In this document: piece after piece, positions 8,549 through 18,157 of the stretch
How positions within the stretch are numbered: the first letter of the stretch is position 1
Layout: each line of letters starts with the position of its first letter
Source: Fibrella arboris
Lineage (GTDB): Bacteria; Bacteroidota; Bacteroidia; Cytophagales; Spirosomataceae
NCBI RefSeq assembly: GCF_041321095.1
Contig: NZ_JBGGWE010000007.1
Coordinates: forward strand, 124,001 to 188,000
DNA: 64,000 nt
Direction: 5' to 3'
Position numbers and translations under genes: made by a program
Notes under the pieces: generated by a model
What the model saw: the letters and a program-made list of their open reading frames with translations, nothing else
What the model was told of the DNA's origin: nothing
Database searches by the model: none

Positions 8549-9298
8549 CTACTTGACCGTGTAAGTAAATAGTGTAGGAACAGCTGTACCGGTGCGGCCA
8601 ACGGCGCCACGAACTACTAACGTGTATTTTCTCCCCTGATTCAGAGTGTTGAAACTGAGCGCCGTACCAATGGCCGTGGTTGTGCCGGTGCTACGAATCT
8701 GAAGCGAATACGGTGCCGTTGCCGCGTTGGGGTCAACCTCAACGTACGCTGATACACTTTTATAAGCAAGATTAGTTACCGGAGTCGCCACGGTTGCTGG
8801 TGTACCCGATGCGATAGCAAAATCTACCGATTGGCCACTACTGAGCAGATTCAATACCCGAATGTAGTTTTTCTTCGGGTTGAGCACTGTTTGATCGTCA
8901 TCGAGAATAAAGCCAATGGGTGCAGTAGCCGTACCACCCGCCACAATTGAGTAGTATTTGTCGGCTTCGAGGGCAACGGGGGCTGTTAGAACCGCGGCTT
9001 CGGCTACGGTACCCGAGGCTACCGTCGACACTTTCAGCGTGGTTTGCCCTGGGTTAAGGGCAGAGTACTCCGACACGGGAAATGTAGTGCCATAGGTGAC
9101 GGTAGTGCCGTTCAACTTGGTATCGTTAGCAAATACATTTACTGCCGGACCATCAACGACAGCGTGCACGAATTTCACCCGGGCACCCGTTGCCGGTATC
9201 TGGTTGCTCTGAATGTCGTTTTTCGGACCGCAGGCGGCTAACAAAAGGCTTAGCCCCAGCCCACCAAGGAGTTGTATTTCTTTTCTGTTTATAAACAT
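8549..9298 (-). CDS. DUF4397 domain lipoprotein
   Basis: A 249-residue lipoprotein with signal GGLGLSLLLAACGPKND; lipobox LAAC, lipidated cysteine at residue 23. The mature protein matches the DUF4397 pattern: ARVKFVHAVVDGPAVNVFAND, then a tyrosine-rich PVSEYSALNPGQTTLKV and a second related unit beginning NYIRVLNLLSSGQSVDFAI, i.e. two Ig-like beta domains. It is the last gene of a SusC-SusD-DUF4397 operon, starting 12 bases after the SusD-like stop. The context suggests a cell-surface accessory lipoprotein of that uptake system. No catalytic motif is seen; biochemical function is unknown. Confidence 0.88.
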   Translation of the reverse strand: MFINRKEIQLLGGLGLSLLLAACGPKNDIQSNQIPATGARVKFVHAVVDGPAVNVFANDTKLNGTTVTYGTTFPVSEYSALNPGQTTLKVSTVASGTVAEAAVLTAPVALEADKYYSIVAGGTATAPIGFILDDDQTVLNPKKNYIRVLNLLSSGQSVDFAIASGTPATVATPVTNLAYKSVSAYVEVDPNAATAPYSLQIRSTGTTTAIGTALSFNTLNQGRKYTLVVRGAVGRTGTAVPTLFTYTVK

Positions 9299-9310
9299 CG
9301 TAGTGAGCGA

Positions 9311-10831
9311 TTAGGGTTGTGAGAACCACATGGGAACGGTGTGATAATCGGGCTTGTCGGCACCGATCTTGGCCAGTGATGCAGCGTTCCAGACGTACTC
9401 CGAGTTGAAGCGAGGCCGCACACGTTGCACCGTCTTGCCGTTGTTGTCGGGGAACAGGCTGCCTGGCACGGCAAACCCAGTGTAGATATCGGAGCTGTAT
9501 TGGAAGCGACGCATATCAACCCAGGTTTCCAGCATACCGTGGCCATACATGGCAATGTATTTCTGGAGCATGATGTTACTCAACGTGAGATCAGCGGCGG
9601 TTTGCGCTACTGCTTTGCTTGCCAGGTACGTTGCTCGTTGAGCCGCCGTTACGCGCTTGGTGGCATCTGTTTCCAGGCTGTTCAACAGGTCAAAACTGGC
9701 GTTGATACCGTTCCTGTAAGCTGTCAGGGCTGTGGCGCGGTCGCCTTTACGGAAAGCCGCTTCGGCTTTGATGAACTGAAGCTCGCCATAAGTCATTATC
9801 GGATACGGCGCGTTGTCGCGGAACATACCCCGGCCCGTGCCTGACAGGGCTACTGTATTGCCACCCCAGAATGTAGGAATGAAGCTGGGCGTATTGGCAG
9901 CGTTCGGGTCACCTTGTACTGGGGCTATACCCCGATAGACACCATCAGCCGAGGGATTGAAGAGAAGTGTAAGCCGTGGGTCCTGCGCGCCCATCGTGGT
10001 GCCATTCATCAGGTTTATGGCAAAGATGGTGGGCCGGTATGAACCCAGATTGTTCCGTAGCGGGCCAAAGAAGTTCGAATCATCGGTATTGGAGCCGTTG
10101 TGAGGCACCAGGAAGTTATCCGCGTTGCTGGCCAGCGATTTGTCAACAAACGCAATGACATCATCCGGCTTGTAGCTGGCTTTGTTGCTGATGTGGTTGG
10201 CATTACGGGCCAGTACAGCATAGGCGAACTTGGTCCATTTAGCACGGTCACCGGCATAAACCAGGTCGGCCCGGGTGACTGTACCCGGCGTAATCTGATC
10301 GTCTTTAGCCAAATCGGCCAGTGCGTCGTTGGCCTGTTTCACGGCTTCAGCGTAGGCTACTTCCTGTGAATCGAAATCGAACGAATAGCGCCCGAATTCA
10401 AATACCTGCTTTATGATCATGTCGCCATGCCAGTCAGTTGTTGACTGCAGGCTCCAGGCCCAAATAGCTTTGGCAATACCCGAGTAAGTTGGGCGGTTGG
10501 TTGCAGTAGCATCATCCATGATCAGGAACAGGTTCGACCCATTTCCGAAGTAGTGTGACCGCCATTTTTCGCCACCCGCATCAGAACTGGCGGCGTATCC
10601 CTGCCGATCCCAAACGTTATTCGACGTAGTGAATGCCCAGTTTTGAATGAAAGCACCAGCATAGCGACTATCGAACAGCTCGCCCCGCGCCATCTGTGCA
10701 AACATGGGCGGCAACAATACTGGAGCAGAGGCTATCTGTGGCGTACTCGGGTTTTTGTTAACGTCCAGGTATTCCTTACAGCCGCTTGTGCCCAGCAAAA
10801 GAGCGGCGGCAACTAACAAGTATCTTTTCAT
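9311..10831 (-). CDS. SusD/RagB-family outer-membrane lipoprotein (SusD-like 2 type)
   Basis: A 506-residue lipoprotein with lipobox GTSGC in MKRYLLVAAALLLGTSGC. The mature start KEYLDVNKNPSTPQ and the following VLLPPMFAQMARGELFDSRYAGAFIQNW are characteristic of the SusD-like 2 branch, as are the tetratricopeptide-like helices and the FIKAEAAFRKGDRATALTAY segment near residue 345. Such proteins sit as lids on TonB-dependent SusC channels and capture nutrients outside the cell. It lies 56 bases downstream of its SusC partner and 12 bases upstream of the DUF4397 lipoprotein. This branch is often linked with peptide rather than glycan uptake, but the substrate cannot be read here. Confidence 0.93.
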   Translation of the reverse strand: MKRYLLVAAALLLGTSGCKEYLDVNKNPSTPQIASAPVLLPPMFAQMARGELFDSRYAGAFIQNWAFTTSNNVWDRQGYAASSDAGGEKWRSHYFGNGSNLFLIMDDATATNRPTYSGIAKAIWAWSLQSTTDWHGDMIIKQVFEFGRYSFDFDSQEVAYAEAVKQANDALADLAKDDQITPGTVTRADLVYAGDRAKWTKFAYAVLARNANHISNKASYKPDDVIAFVDKSLASNADNFLVPHNGSNTDDSNFFGPLRNNLGSYRPTIFAINLMNGTTMGAQDPRLTLLFNPSADGVYRGIAPVQGDPNAANTPSFIPTFWGGNTVALSGTGRGMFRDNAPYPIMTYGELQFIKAEAAFRKGDRATALTAYRNGINASFDLLNSLETDATKRVTAAQRATYLASKAVAQTAADLTLSNIMLQKYIAMYGHGMLETWVDMRRFQYSSDIYTGFAVPGSLFPDNNGKTVQRVRPRFNSEYVWNAASLAKIGADKPDYHTVPMWFSQP

Positions 10832-10887
10832 GAGTTCTGTATGGTAACATACCCAGATTTAAAGGACATATTCTGGGCAGGTCTCAT

Positions 10888-13800
10888 TTATAATTGAATC
10901 TGAACACCGAATGAATAACCGCGTGGAACGGCCACTGTGCCATAGTCGAAACCAGCCGCGCCACTACCACCCGTTGAGGCGTTCAGGCCGTTGATCGATG
11001 GGTCAGCGCCCGTATAATTTGTCAACAGGAACAAGTCGGTACCCGTAAAGAATACGCTGGCACCACGAACAACCTTGTTGTCGCCCAATAAACTTTTTGG
11101 GAACGTGTAACGGAGCGTCACGTCGCGAAGACGTACCCAATTGATATCGTGTTCAATGAAGTCAGATTCCACGTAGGCTGCTGTGTAGAAGTCGTTGCGG
11201 GTAATGGGGGTGATCTGAATTGTATTAACTGTTGGCTTCTCTGAGTTCTCCAGCCCGTCGCGCAAAACCCCCTTGATAATACGAGGTGTCTCGCGGTCGA
11301 GTGTTTTGGTGCTCAAGCCGTTGGTGTACAGGAACAGTTCGTTAGCGTTGAACACGTCACCGCCGCGGCGAATGTCGAGCAGAGCCGACAACGACCAGTT
11401 TTTGTAGCGGAACGAGTTGGTCAGACCCATTGTAAACATTGGGTTACGGTTGCCGATTTCTGTGAAGTTGGTATTCTTCACGGGGTAGCCTGTCGACGGG
11501 TTGATCAGAATATCGCCGTTGTTGTTACGCAGGTAGTCGTTACCACCTAGTACCGTAGCCGGCCGGCCGGGGAACAGGCTGTTTCGCACGTTGGCATACA
11601 TCCAGGTGTCAGACAAGTAAAACTCGCTTTGACCGCCCGGCAGGCTCAGCACCTGGCTATTGTTGCGGGTAAAGTTGAGGGTCACGTCCCAGTTGAAGTT
11701 TGCCTTGCGGATTGGGTTACCCGTTAGCAACAGTTCAACGCCTCGGCTTTCGATAGAGCCGCTGTTGATGTACTGCAGAATGAACCCGGTAGCGTAGCTG
11801 AGCCGTGGGGCCGAAATCTGGTTATCGGCTCTCCGGTTAAAGTAAGCAGCATCGATGCCAAGTCGGCCGTTGAACAGGCGCACATCCGCACCTACTTCAT
11901 ACGATGAGGTACGTTCTGGCACCAGAATACCATTACCCCCCGTCACGTTGTAGGCCAGACCACCACCCGTTGTTACCTGCCCCAACAGGTTCGATTGCGT
12001 GATGTAGGGAACAGGAGCATCTTTACCTACCTCCGCGTATGAAGCTCGGATTTTGGCAAATGAAATCAGTTTGCCAGCTTGCAGGCTAGGCAATTCAGTT
12101 AACACGAAACTACCGCTGACAGACGGGTAGAAGAACGAGTTATTGGCCTCGGGTAACGTGCTCGACCAGTCATTACGGCCCGTTACGGTCAGATACAACA
12201 TGCTTTCGTAGCTAGCCTGGAACTGACCAAATATTGCCTGCCGACGAATCAGGTTGAGCGTGTTTTTAGCCCGTTGTGTAGTTGGTAACGTGTTGTTGAT
12301 ACCGTTGAAGTCGACCTCGTAGAACTGCTGGCCCTGGACGGCATCCACATTATACCGCCGGTCGTCGAACGACGTACCCAGCAGCAGCGATGTGCTGATT
12401 TTGCCGAAGTCTTTCTTTCCCGTTACCAGTAACTGGCCGTTCAACAATTGGCTGATTTCGGTGTAGTTTTCAAGGTTTCCCCGTGTAGAGATAGCCCGGT
12501 TTGACTGCGGATGGAACAGCAGGTTACCCGTTGTTGAATAAATATCGGCACCGATCAACCCCTGCACTTTCAACCACGACAATGGGTCATATGTCATCGT
12601 TACGTTGCCCAGTATCCGGTTCGTCTGATCTTTGTTTTTGTTTTTGTAGACGTCGAAAAATGGGTTGTCAATATCCTGCGTGTCGCTATTGGGGTTCAGG
12701 CGGCGGCGTGTACCATCGTTGTTGAGGTAGTTACGGGCGTCGTCCTGCTGTGGCCACGACAACAGGGCCAGTAGGGTGCTACCAGCGCCTTTACCCGCTT
12801 TGGTGTTGCTGGTGTTAATGTAATTGAACGTGGTGCTGGCTTCGAGCTTGCTGGTGATCTTACTCGTTCCGGCCAACCGCACCGATAGTCGTTTATAATC
12901 GGTTGTTGGCACTACACCCTGCTGACCAGTATAGCCAACGCTCAGGCGGTAGGTTGTTTTGTCATTACCACCTTCAAGACCAAGATTGTGTCGGCTAGTG
13001 AAACCCGTCTGGAAAAAATTGCCAAGGTTGTCGTACAGCGGAACATCAGACGCATATTTTGGACCGAAATATAAGCGAGTTGGTGTACTGAACGTTCCGT
13101 TATCGCCGGGACCGTATGTTTTCTGAAAAGCCGGGAACCGATATACGTCTTCCCAACGGAACGCATTGTCGTAAGTTATACGACCGCGACCAGCAGTGCT
13201 GCCTTTTTTAGTCGTGATCACGATCGCACCCGACGCAGCATCCAGGCCATACAGGGCCGATGCTTCGGGGCCTTTCAGGATCGTAAGGGTTTCAATGTCG
13301 TTCGGGTTAATATCGGCGCCCCGGTTTTGGTAGTCGTTATTCCGGTTTGGCGAGTCAGACACCAGTGCGCCCTGATTGAAGGTCCGGTTATCGATGGGTA
13401 AACCGTCTACCACAAACAGCGGCTGGTTGTTACCGCCAATCGAGCTAATGCCCCGTAGCGTGATCGACGTCGACGCACCGGGGTTACCGCTGGTAGGCGT
13501 AATTGTTGCCCCAGCAACCCGACCGTTCAGTGCATTCAAAAAATTATCGCGTTGTGTTTCGGCAATCACGTTGCCTTTTACTTCCTGCACCGAGTAGCCC
13601 AGGGCGCGTTTCTCTTGCTTCACGCCTAGTGCCGTTACCACAACTTCGTTCAGCTGATTATCGTCGGCTTTCATGGTTACGTTGATCACGTCAGCGTTCC
13701 CGACAACAACATCGGTCAGTTTGTTACCGATGAAGCTGAACCGTAATGTCTGGCCCGCGTTGGCCTGTATGCGGTAATTGCCCTCAGCATCGGCGGTGGT

Positions 13801-13965
13801 TCCGCGCGACGTACCCAGTACCACCACACTGGCTCCTGGAATAGGCTTGTTGTCTTCAGCTGAAGTTACTTTTCCTCTGATGTCAAGGTTCTGTGCCCAG
13901 GCTGCCGATATAGACAGGCTTAGACAGAACCAGAACAGCAGACATCTACGTAGCGATTGCTGCAT
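10888..13965 (-). CDS. SusC/RagA-family TonB-linked outer-membrane protein
   Basis: About 1,025 residues. Signal peptide MQQSLRRCLLFWFCLSLSIS-AAWA, then a carboxypeptidase-regulatory-like beta-sandwich (DIRGKVTSAEDNKPIPGASV), the TonB-interacting stretch NQLNEVVVTALGVKQEKRAL, the plug (NGRVAGATITPTSGNPGAS, VDGLPIDNRTFN, GPEASALYG) and a 22-strand-type beta-barrel ending in YSFGVQIQL. The start at 13965 puts the signal peptide at the N-terminus; an ATG at 14001 would add 12 residues. It imports a ligand delivered by the SusD-like lipoprotein encoded next to it. No extracytoplasmic-function sigma/anti-sigma pair or hydrolase is adjacent. Confidence 0.95.
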   Translation of the reverse strand: MQQSLRRCLLFWFCLSLSISAAWAQNLDIRGKVTSAEDNKPIPGASVVVLGTSRGTTADAEGNYRIQANAGQTLRFSFIGNKLTDVVVGNADVINVTMKADDNQLNEVVVTALGVKQEKRALGYSVQEVKGNVIAETQRDNFLNALNGRVAGATITPTSGNPGASTSITLRGISSIGGNNQPLFVVDGLPIDNRTFNQGALVSDSPNRNNDYQNRGADINPNDIETLTILKGPEASALYGLDAASGAIVITTKKGSTAGRGRITYDNAFRWEDVYRFPAFQKTYGPGDNGTFSTPTRLYFGPKYASDVPLYDNLGNFFQTGFTSRHNLGLEGGNDKTTYRLSVGYTGQQGVVPTTDYKRLSVRLAGTSKITSKLEASTTFNYINTSNTKAGKGAGSTLLALLSWPQQDDARNYLNNDGTRRRLNPNSDTQDIDNPFFDVYKNKNKDQTNRILGNVTMTYDPLSWLKVQGLIGADIYSTTGNLLFHPQSNRAISTRGNLENYTEISQLLNGQLLVTGKKDFGKISTSLLLGTSFDDRRYNVDAVQGQQFYEVDFNGINNTLPTTQRAKNTLNLIRRQAIFGQFQASYESMLYLTVTGRNDWSSTLPEANNSFFYPSVSGSFVLTELPSLQAGKLISFAKIRASYAEVGKDAPVPYITQSNLLGQVTTGGGLAYNVTGGNGILVPERTSSYEVGADVRLFNGRLGIDAAYFNRRADNQISAPRLSYATGFILQYINSGSIESRGVELLLTGNPIRKANFNWDVTLNFTRNNSQVLSLPGGQSEFYLSDTWMYANVRNSLFPGRPATVLGGNDYLRNNNGDILINPSTGYPVKNTNFTEIGNRNPMFTMGLTNSFRYKNWSLSALLDIRRGGDVFNANELFLYTNGLSTKTLDRETPRIIKGVLRDGLENSEKPTVNTIQITPITRNDFYTAAYVESDFIEHDINWVRLRDVTLRYTFPKSLLGDNKVVRGASVFFTGTDLFLLTNYTGADPSINGLNASTGGSGAAGFDYGTVAVPRGYSFGVQIQL

Positions 13966-14116
13966 GATGATCGATGTTTTAGTTAGAAGATGATGCCCCA
14001 AAGTGAGGTATTAACAAAGTTCTCTATCTGGCAGCAGGATTAAAAGCGGGTTAGCGATTAATTGTGACAAACTTTCTCGTGCCCAATTTTCAGTAATAGT
14101 GCGGTTAACTGGTAGA

Positions 14117-14201
14117 GGAGATCACACTAGCTGGTATGTAGAAAAGGCACCCCAGGTCAGAACCGAGATGCCTCTTCTGCATACCAGCTAGTGTAATCTC
14201 C
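14117..14201 (-). terminator. Long imperfect hairpin between the VCBS and SusC genes
   Basis: Two 22-base arms (14117-14138 and 14180-14201) pair with one mismatch. A second inner stem, GAAAAGGCA with TGCCTCTTC, is nested inside. The structure starts just downstream (on the minus strand) of the VCBS stop at 14207, so it most likely ends that transcript before the co-oriented SusC gene. Confidence 0.75.
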
Positions 14202-14206
14202 TGAGG

Positions 14207-17200
14207 TTATGGCAGACTTTTTAGCGCCTGTGCTGTGCTTCGTTGACCTTTATAGTCTATCCAAACCACTGATTTCATATTCTTTTCTAGGTAAAGGGTG
14301 CGGCTTGACTGCGACAGGTAAGAACTGCCAATCGGAAATTCGACTCGCTGCGTGTGGCCATTGGTCAGGGTGAGCAACGCGGCAACGTCGGTACGTTTGG
14401 GCGTTATATAGCGGCTGGGTACGTTGGTTTGAAAGGCACACAGTGGTCCTCGGTTCTGCGTTGCCAGAAAAAGCAAGTGTCCGCTGGCTCCGGTAAGACT
14501 AACCAGTCCTTTTGCGTTGCCGGCAACACAGAGGCCACTTTTTTGAATGGGCTGAGCAGAAAAGTGGCCTTTTCCATCACCGCGTAAGTACAGCCCATTC
14601 AACGCATCGTAACGCCCCATCAACACCTCACCGCTGAAATCATTACCTACGGCTAGCAAATCCAACTTTCCGTCGTGGTCAACGTCACTGGCTACCATAC
14701 CGAATAATGGACTCAGTTGTGCCTGTACGGGAAGCGGGTGCATGGCGAATTTACCGTTACCCGTATTTTCGATAAACATCGACTGAAACTCGGTGGCTTC
14801 TACTACCAGTGCCTGTTGCCGTTCTTCGGGTTTTAAGAGTTTGTCGATGCTTGCCTGCGTAAAGTCTTTGTACTGCTGAAATCGACCACGCAGGCCAATC
14901 ATCTGCCGGATCAGGTCGTCGCGTCCGTGGAATGTGAATTCACGCGCTTCCCCTGTTTCGTCGGGAATATAGATGGTTGGAATAGCATCGTAGAACCCGT
15001 TATTGTCGAAGTCGCCCGCATATACGCGTACTGGCTTCGCTTGGCTGGCCCGCATTCGGGCATTACGGCCCAAATTACCCGCTACATAATCCATGTCGCC
15101 ATCCTGATCAAAATCGCCCCCTACCAGCGAGTTCCACCAGCCGCGATACTGGCCTATCTGGCAGTCGGTAGGCTTAAACTGACCCTGCTGGTTGGTCAGT
15201 AAAAGAATAGGCATGAACTCACCAGCCAGCAGCAGGTCCATGTCCCCGTCATTGTCGGGGTCGGTCCACAAGGCATCGCACACCAGCCCGATCTCGTGCA
15301 AGACCGGGGCCAGCTGGGCCGTCACATCGGTGAAGCGGGGCCGCCCCGCCCGGCTGTCGTTGCGCAGCAGCAGGCTGGAGGTCGGTTTGGGATACTGGTC
15401 GGGCACAACGCGCCCACCGATGAAGAGGTCCAGGTCGCCATCGTGGTCGAAGTCGGCGGCTTTGACGCAGGATTTGCTCAGGGTGCTGGGGGGGAGGGTG
15501 CCGGGTGGGGCCAGGGTGAAGGTGGCTGCGCCCTGATTGAGGTAAAGCCGGTCCTGAAAGACGGCGGCGTTGGCCTGTCCTTCCACGCTGCCACTGGCGA
15601 TGTAGAGGTCCAGGTCGCCATCGGCATCGGCGTCGAAGAGCAACGTACCCATGTCCTCCTGTGGTTTGTCGGTGGGTTGATGTAGCTCAGGTAAACCCTT
15701 TTTTTCGATGAAGGCGCCAGTTTTCGTCTGCACCAGAAAATGCCCCTGCTGCTGCCGCGACCCGCCAATGAATACATCATCCAGCCCATCGCCGTTGATA
15801 TCACCAACCGATACCGACGGGCCAAACTGGGAGAACTTATGGGGGAGAAGTTTTTGGGAGTTGAAGTCGATGAATTCCGGCTCGGTATGAACCAGGTTGA
15901 GGCCGAGCGAATCGCTGACGTCTTGCAGCAACGGGGTAGGAGCAGCGTTAACCGGAGCAGGTGTTTCGGTTGCGTTTGCCTGATGGAGCGTCAGCACCTG
16001 GTTGGGTTTTACATTACGCAGCGTCTGTTGCCGCGCTGGCAGCCCATCGTGTGCTGGCCAGACTACCCGCAGTTCCCGAATGAGGTCAACAGGTCCCAAG
16101 CCGAAATGACCGACAGGCTCGACCGTTGACAGGTAACCTCGATATGGGCTGTGCTCGTATACCTGCTGCTGATTCTTTAATCCATCGCGTGTGTCGTAGT
16201 TGATCGTGACAAAAGCACCAAGGCCCATGCGATTACGGGCAGGACCATCGAACCGAAGGCGTAGGTACGTTGCTGCTGCGCCTTTTTGCTCAATAAGGTT
16301 GTTACGGTAGACAAAGGCCGAATCGTTGATATTGTTGACTACATAATCCAGATCTCCGTCGTTATCCAGATCGCCATAGGCAGCCCCGTTTGAGAAACTG
16401 GGTGTTTTGAGGCCCCACTCTTCCGTTACATCGGCAAACGTAGGTACGTTGCCGCCCAGATTACGGAATGCGTAGTTTGGTATTTTAACAACCGGGATTT
16501 GGTCTAGCAGAAATCGCTTCGTGCTCACGATCGAACTTTGCTCTCTGAACGCCATAAAATCACGGTCGGTCACATCTTTTGGAAAACCGTTTGTGATCAG
16601 TAAGTCCCGGTAACCGTCGTGGTCAAAATCAGCTACTGAAGGTGCCCAGCTCCAGTCGGTTTCGGCTACGTCGGCCAGTAGGCTTATTTCGCTGAAAAGT
16701 GGCGCGCCTTTTTCTGCAAAGGAATCGGCCCCTGTCCGTCGAAATGTCAACTGGGCGGTGTTGGGCCGTGGCCCCTGGTTCAGTTGCAGTGTATTGCGTA
16801 CATACTGGTAGCCGAACCCAAACTGATCATTGTTCAGATACGTCTGGTAGTTGTTTGGACCCAGCAACATTTTTTTTCGGAAGTTGTCGCGTGGCAGCAT
16901 ATCAACCGCCACCACATCCAGCAGTCCATCATTATTCACGTCGGCCACGTCATTGCCCATCGCCGAATTGCTGGTATGCTTGAAGTATTGACCGGCCTCA
17001 TCCCGGAAACCACTATGCTTGTCACCCGTATGCTGATTGATCCAGAGAAGGTCGTCGGTGAGGTAATCGTTCGTGACATACACGTCGCGCCAGCCATCGT
17101 GGTTTAGGTCGGTAATGGCCAGGCCCAGCCCATAACCTTCCATCTGAATACCTTCTGCTTTAGATACATTGGTAAATACCGCATGGCCCAGCTTAGGGCT

Positions 17201-17896
17201 GAAATCGTTCCGGTACAGTCGATCAGTTGTTTTTGACGCTCCATTGGCCACTTTGACATGGTACGTATTCGGACTTCGGTCCTCAATAGTGTTGGTGAGT
17301 ACATACAAGTCCAGGTCACCATCATTATCGTAATCGAAAAAGGCGGCATTGGTGGTATGGCCGTTATCTGCAACGCCATATTCGCGGGCCATCTCTCGAA
17401 AGACGGGTACTCCATTCCTGGTACCCTGATTGATATAAAGCAGGTTCTCCCGTTTGGTTGAGTCTTTACTGACCGTAGCACCCACGTATAGATCCAATCG
17501 GCCATCGTTGTTGATGTCGACCATGGCTACACCTGAACACCATTTCCCTTCGCCACCTACGCCAGCCAACGCGGTTACGTCGCGAAAATGCAAATCAGTC
17601 GATTCCGCAACCGTCTGGTTGATAAACAGTCGACTGGGTACCTGATTGCCCGTAAAGTACACATCTGTTCGTCCGTCGTTGTCGAAATCGCCTAGCGCAA
17701 CGCCGCCTCCATTATAGATATACTCGAAATCGATAATGTTCAGCGAGTCATTGTCAACGATTCGGTTGGCAAACGTGATGCCTGTGTCTTCGGCTGGTAC
17801 CAGCGAGAACAAAGGCTTGGGTTTAATCTGGCAGCCGCTAAGGCCAGCGACCAGCAAAATGACCAGGAGGCCATGATAATAAGGACGGTTGGGCAT
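14207..17896 (-). CDS. Large VCBS/FG-GAP repeat lipoprotein with central ASPIC/UnbV domain (left copy)
   Basis: A 1,229-residue surface lipoprotein. Signal and lipobox: LLVILLVAGLSGCQ, lipidated Cys22. The N-terminal half carries many FG-GAP/VCBS units with calcium-loop sequences such as DFDNDGRTDVYF, DINNDGRLDLYV and DYDNDGDLDLYV, forming beta-propeller blades. Around residues 560-640 lies an ASPIC/UnbV domain (GLGPVDLIRELRVVWP, QTLRNVKPNQVLTL). A second FG-GAP propeller follows. Proteins of this type accompany SusC/SusD genes in Cytophagales and are thought to bind ligands outside the cell. Its 5' end faces the divergent SusC gene at 18158 across 261 bases. The right-hand copy at 29071 is a diverged paralog, except for a nearly identical 449-bp block. 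Confidence 0.93.
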   Translation of the reverse strand: MPNRPYYHGLLVILLVAGLSGCQIKPKPLFSLVPAEDTGITFANRIVDNDSLNIIDFEYIYNGGGVALGDFDNDGRTDVYFTGNQVPSRLFINQTVAESTDLHFRDVTALAGVGGEGKWCSGVAMVDINNDGRLDLYVGATVSKDSTKRENLLYINQGTRNGVPVFREMAREYGVADNGHTTNAAFFDYDNDGDLDLYVLTNTIEDRSPNTYHVKVANGASKTTDRLYRNDFSPKLGHAVFTNVSKAEGIQMEGYGLGLAITDLNHDGWRDVYVTNDYLTDDLLWINQHTGDKHSGFRDEAGQYFKHTSNSAMGNDVADVNNDGLLDVVAVDMLPRDNFRKKMLLGPNNYQTYLNNDQFGFGYQYVRNTLQLNQGPRPNTAQLTFRRTGADSFAEKGAPLFSEISLLADVAETDWSWAPSVADFDHDGYRDLLITNGFPKDVTDRDFMAFREQSSIVSTKRFLLDQIPVVKIPNYAFRNLGGNVPTFADVTEEWGLKTPSFSNGAAYGDLDNDGDLDYVVNNINDSAFVYRNNLIEQKGAAATYLRLRFDGPARNRMGLGAFVTINYDTRDGLKNQQQVYEHSPYRGYLSTVEPVGHFGLGPVDLIRELRVVWPAHDGLPARQQTLRNVKPNQVLTLHQANATETPAPVNAAPTPLLQDVSDSLGLNLVHTEPEFIDFNSQKLLPHKFSQFGPSVSVGDINGDGLDDVFIGGSRQQQGHFLVQTKTGAFIEKKGLPELHQPTDKPQEDMGTLLFDADADGDLDLYIASGSVEGQANAAVFQDRLYLNQGAATFTLAPPGTLPPSTLSKSCVKAADFDHDGDLDLFIGGRVVPDQYPKPTSSLLLRNDSRAGRPRFTDVTAQLAPVLHEIGLVCDALWTDPDNDGDMDLLLAGEFMPILLLTNQQGQFKPTDCQIGQYRGWWNSLVGGDFDQDGDMDYVAGNLGRNARMRASQAKPVRVYAGDFDNNGFYDAIPTIYIPDETGEAREFTFHGRDDLIRQMIGLRGRFQQYKDFTQASIDKLLKPEERQQALVVEATEFQSMFIENTGNGKFAMHPLPVQAQLSPLFGMVASDVDHDGKLDLLAVGNDFSGEVLMGRYDALNGLYLRGDGKGHFSAQPIQKSGLCVAGNAKGLVSLTGASGHLLFLATQNRGPLCAFQTNVPSRYITPKRTDVAALLTLTNGHTQRVEFPIGSSYLSQSSRTLYLEKNMKSVVWIDYKGQRSTAQALKSLP
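15210..15658 (-). repeat. 449-bp block nearly identical to 31234-31682 (inverted copy)
   Basis: Base-by-base comparison with the reverse complement of 31234-31682 shows 447 matches in 449 positions and no gap. The two differences are silent (AAA/AAG for lysine and TTG/TTA for leucine). Sequence on both sides diverges at once. The block codes for FG-GAP units beginning EDMGTLLFDADADGDLDLY and ending LLLAGEFMP, and is visibly richer in G+C than the flanks. Confidence 0.95.
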
Positions 17897-18060
17897 ACAA
17901 AGGGGTGTATTGTATTTATACTTACTATATATATGCTTGCTACGCTAAACATATTGTTTTTTGTGTAAAAATAGGCTTCCGTAAGCATTTACGCTTGTTT
18001 TCAGCGCCAGAAGGCGTCAAAATTGTATTATTAAAGAATTAAATAGAGTAGAAGAAAGTG

Positions 18061-18068
18061 TACCTTTG
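18061..18068 (+). promoter_or_regulatory. Possible -7 promoter box for the left SusC-SusD operon
   Basis: TACCTTTG is an exact match to the Bacteroidetes -7 consensus TAnnTTTG, 89 bases before the SusC start codon, in an A+T-rich stretch between divergent genes. No -33 TTG at the usual spacing was found. The leader would be about 80 bases. Confidence 0.45.
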
Positions 18069-18157
18069 CTTAGATGTCCTATAAAGTACCGGGTATGTCC
18101 TATGCATTTAAGGGATATACTCACAAGCATAATTAACTTTTTAAAACCTCTTTCTAC

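Noticed and set aside
17946..17953. A -7-like box for the left VCBS gene (TATGTTTA on the minus strand)
   Set aside because: The last consensus base is wrong and there is no -33 element; too weak to list.
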